A DNA stretch of 8,304 nucleotides from an uncultured Collinsella sp. (lineage in GTDB: Bacteria > Actinomycetota > Coriobacteriia > Coriobacteriales > Coriobacteriaceae): NCBI GenBank assembly GCA_902496845.1, contig CABVCJ010000075.1, forward strand, positions 1 to 8,304. The letters are read 5' to 3'. Below the pieces are notes generated by a model, which was not told the DNA's origin, did no database searches, and saw nothing but the letters and a program-made list of their open reading frames with translations. Of this stretch, positions 6,725-8,304 are shown in pieces (the first letter of the stretch is position 1; each line of letters begins with the position of its first letter). Made by a program: the position numbers and the translations under genes.

Positions 6725-6872
6725 AACTATACCGGTTTACTACGATGAATCGAGGGATTCCAATCACACGGGCTTTTCACCGAAAAGTGCAAGCCATCTA
6801 GCTGGGGTTTTATTTTTTCGGTTTTTGGCGTGGTCGTGGTTGAGCGATTCATCGTAGTAAACAGCCATAGTT
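6725..6872. repeat. MITE-like element A: 148 bp with 28-base inverted ends
   Basis: The core arm GTTTACTACGATGAATCG (6735-6752) has a perfect 18-base reverse complement at 6845-6862. Outside it, AACTAT (6725-6730) matches ATAGTT (6867-6872) at exactly the same distance, giving 25 of 28 paired positions. The interior holds CAATCAC/GTGGTTG pairing (6761-6767 with 6836-6842, one G-U) and a tight hairpin CTTTTC-ACC-GAAAAG (6773-6787). It is either a small non-autonomous mobile repeat or a structured RNA. A minus-strand frame of 61 codons (6764-6949) crosses it but has no visible ribosome site and reads through both arms, so I do not call it a gene. No flanking target duplication was found. Confidence 0.6.
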
Positions 6873-6875
6873 TTG

Positions 6876-6919
6876 AAAATGACCCTAGGGGACGGAGGAA
6901 AACGGATCATTTTTGTCCC
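6876..6919 (+). repeat. Small structured repeat with two crossing stems
   Basis: AAAATGA (6876-6882) pairs with TCATTTT (6907-6913), extended by CC/GG across a one-base bulge. GGGAC (6889-6893) pairs with GTCCC (6915-6919). The two stems cross, so they would form a pseudoknot or exclude each other. The GGGGACGG start resembles the GGGGACAGG core of the REP-like hairpins elsewhere in the window, which hints at a related repeat family. Confidence 0.4.
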
Positions 6920-6943
6920 GTGGAGGAACGGTGGGATACCTTC

Positions 6944-7104
6944 TGCCAAGAATCGGGGGCATCTACTACGTTTAAGTGCGTACCCCGAACCACGCCGAAA
7001 ATCGCAATATTAAAACCGCAGGTAGCAGGTCTGCGACTTTCGAAAATAGTGAGTATGGTCAGGGGTGCGGGGGCAAACGTAGTAGATGGGCGCGATTCGT
7101 GGCA
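6944..7104. repeat. Long imperfect palindrome, element B (161 bp)
   Basis: The outer 30 bases (6944-6973) match the reverse complement of 7075-7104 at 26 positions, including the unbroken 14-base arm CATCTACTACGTTT and the parts TGCCA and GAATCG. Without any gap the symmetry goes on inward through ACCCC and ACCA (to 6992 and from 7056) with scattered mismatches. Near the centre is a hairpin CGCAG-GTAGCAGGT-CTGCG (7017-7035). Frames crossing it in several directions (for example 6830-7138 plus, 6907-7107 minus) show no ribosome site or familiar sequence and are probably a by-product. A non-autonomous mobile repeat or a structured RNA are the likely options. Confidence 0.6.
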
Positions 7105-7181
7105 CATCGATCTTGGGGCCGATGCCCTTGTCCCTTAGCTGTTCCGTTTTCTCGATGCTTGAGGCTTGATCTGCCTTCTTC

Positions 7182-7258
7182 TTATGAGTTGCGGTGGAAT
7201 GGTTCCTGCTTGAGGGGTGCCGGCCGGGATTTGGGAACTATTTCACCGCGGCTTATGA
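7182..7258 (+). ncRNA. Candidate RNA hairpin of 25 consecutive pairs
   Basis: Bases 7182-7206 pair without interruption with 7234-7258 around a 27-base loop (7207-7233) that contains the palindrome CCGGCCGG. The inner arm is GCGGTGGAATGGTTCC against GGAACTATTTCACCGC. Of the 25 pairs, 19 are Watson-Crick and six are G-U; all six are G opposite T on the plus strand, which would pair in a plus-strand RNA but not in a minus-strand one. It could be a small RNA, part of a long leader of the downstream gene, or a decayed repeat. No T-run follows directly, so it is not a simple terminator. Confidence 0.45.
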
Positions 7259-7337
7259 TGTGGCGATGGTGTACGCCGGAACTTTGTAAAGAGCATCCCT
7301 TTTGACTAGTCGTTTAAGAACGTCCCCGATGACTAAG

Positions 7338-7365
7338 TTGCAGGTGGTTGCGGTTGTGTTACACT
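7338..7365 (+). promoter_or_regulatory. Probable promoter of the downstream (rho-like) gene
   Basis: TTGCAG (7338-7343) and TACACT (7360-7365) are separated by 16 bases and resemble -35 and -10 elements. Transcription from here would give a leader of about 135-140 bases before the GTG start at 7510. Confidence 0.5.
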
Positions 7366-7370
7366 AACGC

Positions 7371-7509
7371 TGCGTATATAACGCAATCATCTCTATACAG
7401 ATCAATGATGTCCGTCGGTATTTGACGGAGCTAGACTGTTTAGCCGCCCTGAAGGTTTATGCAGGGAGCATGTGATCACAGGGCTTGAAAAGAAAGTTGA
7501 GCAAACACT
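7371..7509 (+). promoter_or_regulatory. Structured 5' leader with alternative hairpins
   Basis: The leader contains TCCGTC-GGTATTT-GACGGA (about 7410-7428). It also has a segment GCCCTG (7446-7451) that can pair either with CAGGG at 7462-7466 or with CAGGGC at 7479-7484, two mutually exclusive choices. The perfect palindrome TGTGATCACA (7471-7480) lies between and partly overlaps the second partner. If the downstream gene is rho, which is known to control its own synthesis through its leader in Escherichia coli, this could be a control region. That link is inference. Confidence 0.4.
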
Positions 7510-8304
7510 GTGTCTGATCAACAACAAGAAAACGAAATAACGACGACGCAAACGGCTCCCGCTGCACCGGTTACGTCGGACCAGGCCGTGCTTTCCGCGC
7601 CGGCGCAGGTCTCGGCTCCCGAGGCGCTTAAGGCCGCCGCGCCCACCACGCCCGTTGCTAGCGAGGAGGCTGCTCCCGCTAAGCCTAAGCGCACGCGTCG
7701 TTTGGCCAAGCCTGCTGCGGACGGCGAGGATGCCGAAAAGCCCAAGCGTCGTACGACGCGCACCACGCGCGCGAAGCGCCCCGTTGCCACCGATGCTTCG
7801 GCCCCCATTTCCGATGAGGTCGCGCAGGCCCGTGCACTGGCGCAGATTAGCGAGGCCCAGGTTGTGCGTGCCCGCCGTCGCGCTGCCGAGCGCGAGGCCG
7901 CGGCATTGACTGAGTTCGCTGCGCCGGTCGCCCCCGAGGCTCCTGCTGCCGAACAGTCGGCCGAGAAGCCGGCACCGCGCACGCATCGCCGTGCGGCAGC
8001 CAAGACGCAGCAGCCCGTCGAGCAGCTGACTCCTGAGGTCGCTGAAGCTCCGGCTCGTTCTGCGGCAGGGGAGGGCGCTTCCTCCGCTGAGCCCGTCGTG
8101 CACGCTGAGGTCAACGAGGTTCCCGTCGTTGATCCGGCTCTGCGCCCGCATCGTCGCGGCCGCAAGCCCAAGGCGTATGTTGAGGCCGAGAAAGCCGCTG
8201 TCGCAGCAGCTGCTGCCCAGGGCGCAGCGGTGACGGCCGAGCCTACGGCCACGGTCGATGCCCTGGTCCAGGACGCTCCGTCCACCGAGGCTCCCGCATC
8301 TGCC
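7510..8304 (+). CDS. rho: Probable transcription termination factor Rho, N-terminal extension only (partial)
   Basis: The frame is open from the GTG at 7510 to the window edge (265 codons); an in-frame TGA at 7498-7500 makes GTG the first possible start. The start has only a weak purine-rich stretch upstream (AAGAAAG, about 14 bases away). The visible protein, MSDQQQENEITTTQT onward, is low-complexity and likely disordered: rich in Ala, Pro and Glu and broken by basic clusters KPKRTRRLAK (58-67), KPKRRTTRTTRAKRP (77-91), RARRR (120-124), RTHRRAAAK (157-165) and RPHRRGRKPK (212-221). Actinobacterial Rho proteins often carry such long Arg-rich N-terminal extensions, and rho lies downstream of argS in Mycobacterium, which is the main basis for the name. 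None of the Rho core (RNA-binding domain, Walker motifs) is inside the window. A ribonuclease E/G or IF-2 type N-terminus is an alternative. Confidence 0.55.
   Translation, partial: MSDQQQENEITTTQTAPAAPVTSDQAVLSAPAQVSAPEALKAAAPTTPVASEEAAPAKPKRTRRLAKPAADGEDAEKPKRRTTRTTRAKRPVATDASAPISDEVAQARALAQISEAQVVRARRRAAEREAAALTEFAAPVAPEAPAAEQSAEKPAPRTHRRAAAKTQQPVEQLTPEVAEAPARSAAGEGASSAEPVVHAEVNEVPVVDPALRPHRRGRKPKAYVEAEKAAVAAAAAQGAAVTAEPTATVDALVQDAPSTEAPASA

Noticed and set aside
6764..7305. Several short frames (61-109 codons) in the argS-rho gap
   Set aside because: They run through inverted-repeat arms in both directions, lack ribosome sites, and read as translations of the palindromes. A small protein from the repeat cannot be fully excluded.
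7471..7480. TGTGATCACA as a CRP-type operator
   Set aside because: CRP sites have six bases between TGTGA and TCACA. Here the halves abut, and a 10-base palindrome alone is weak evidence.
7402..8285. Long minus-strand frames opposite the rho-like gene
   Set aside because: The Ser/Arg/Gly-rich products are the complement of the Ala/Pro/Arg-rich plus-strand frame, with no ribosome site or motif.

Overview
The window reads as chromosomal DNA of a GC-rich actinobacterium. The best guess is class Coriobacteriia, in or near Collinsella. This rests on GC-rich codon use, a stand-alone CarD-type regulator, argS standing just before a probable rho gene with a long Ala/Pro/Arg-rich N-terminus (argS and rho are also near neighbours in Mycobacterium), and a GGGGACAGGCACC-type hairpin repeat. 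The genus assignment is inference.

Left part (1-2204): a partial S33-family alpha/beta hydrolase on the minus strand is divergent from proA (glutamate-5-semialdehyde dehydrogenase, proline synthesis). proB is not adjacent. proA ends in a hairpin repeat that looks like a terminator.

Middle part (2205-4402): a REP-associated tyrosine transposase gene (RAYT, single-strand HUH type) is followed on the minus strand by an HD-domain protein gene and a CarD-family regulator gene. Three copies of one REP-like hairpin lie here, directly after the stop codons of proA, the HD gene and carD. In each transcript the copy has the same orientation, with loop GGACAGGCA, so the repeats seem to serve as terminators while also being the likely substrate family of the transposase.

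Right part (4403-8304): an AT-rich divergent promoter region precedes argS (arginyl-tRNA synthetase), which ends in a clear intrinsic terminator. About 830 bases without a convincing gene follow. They hold two long imperfect palindromes (MITE-like or structured RNA), a small hairpin between them, and a 25-pair hairpin in which all six non-Watson-Crick pairs are G-U on the plus strand. A promoter and a leader with competing hairpins then lead into a GTG-started gene that runs off the window, most likely rho.

The genes are mostly housekeeping. The unusual content is the REP/RAYT system and the structured argS-rho intergenic region.
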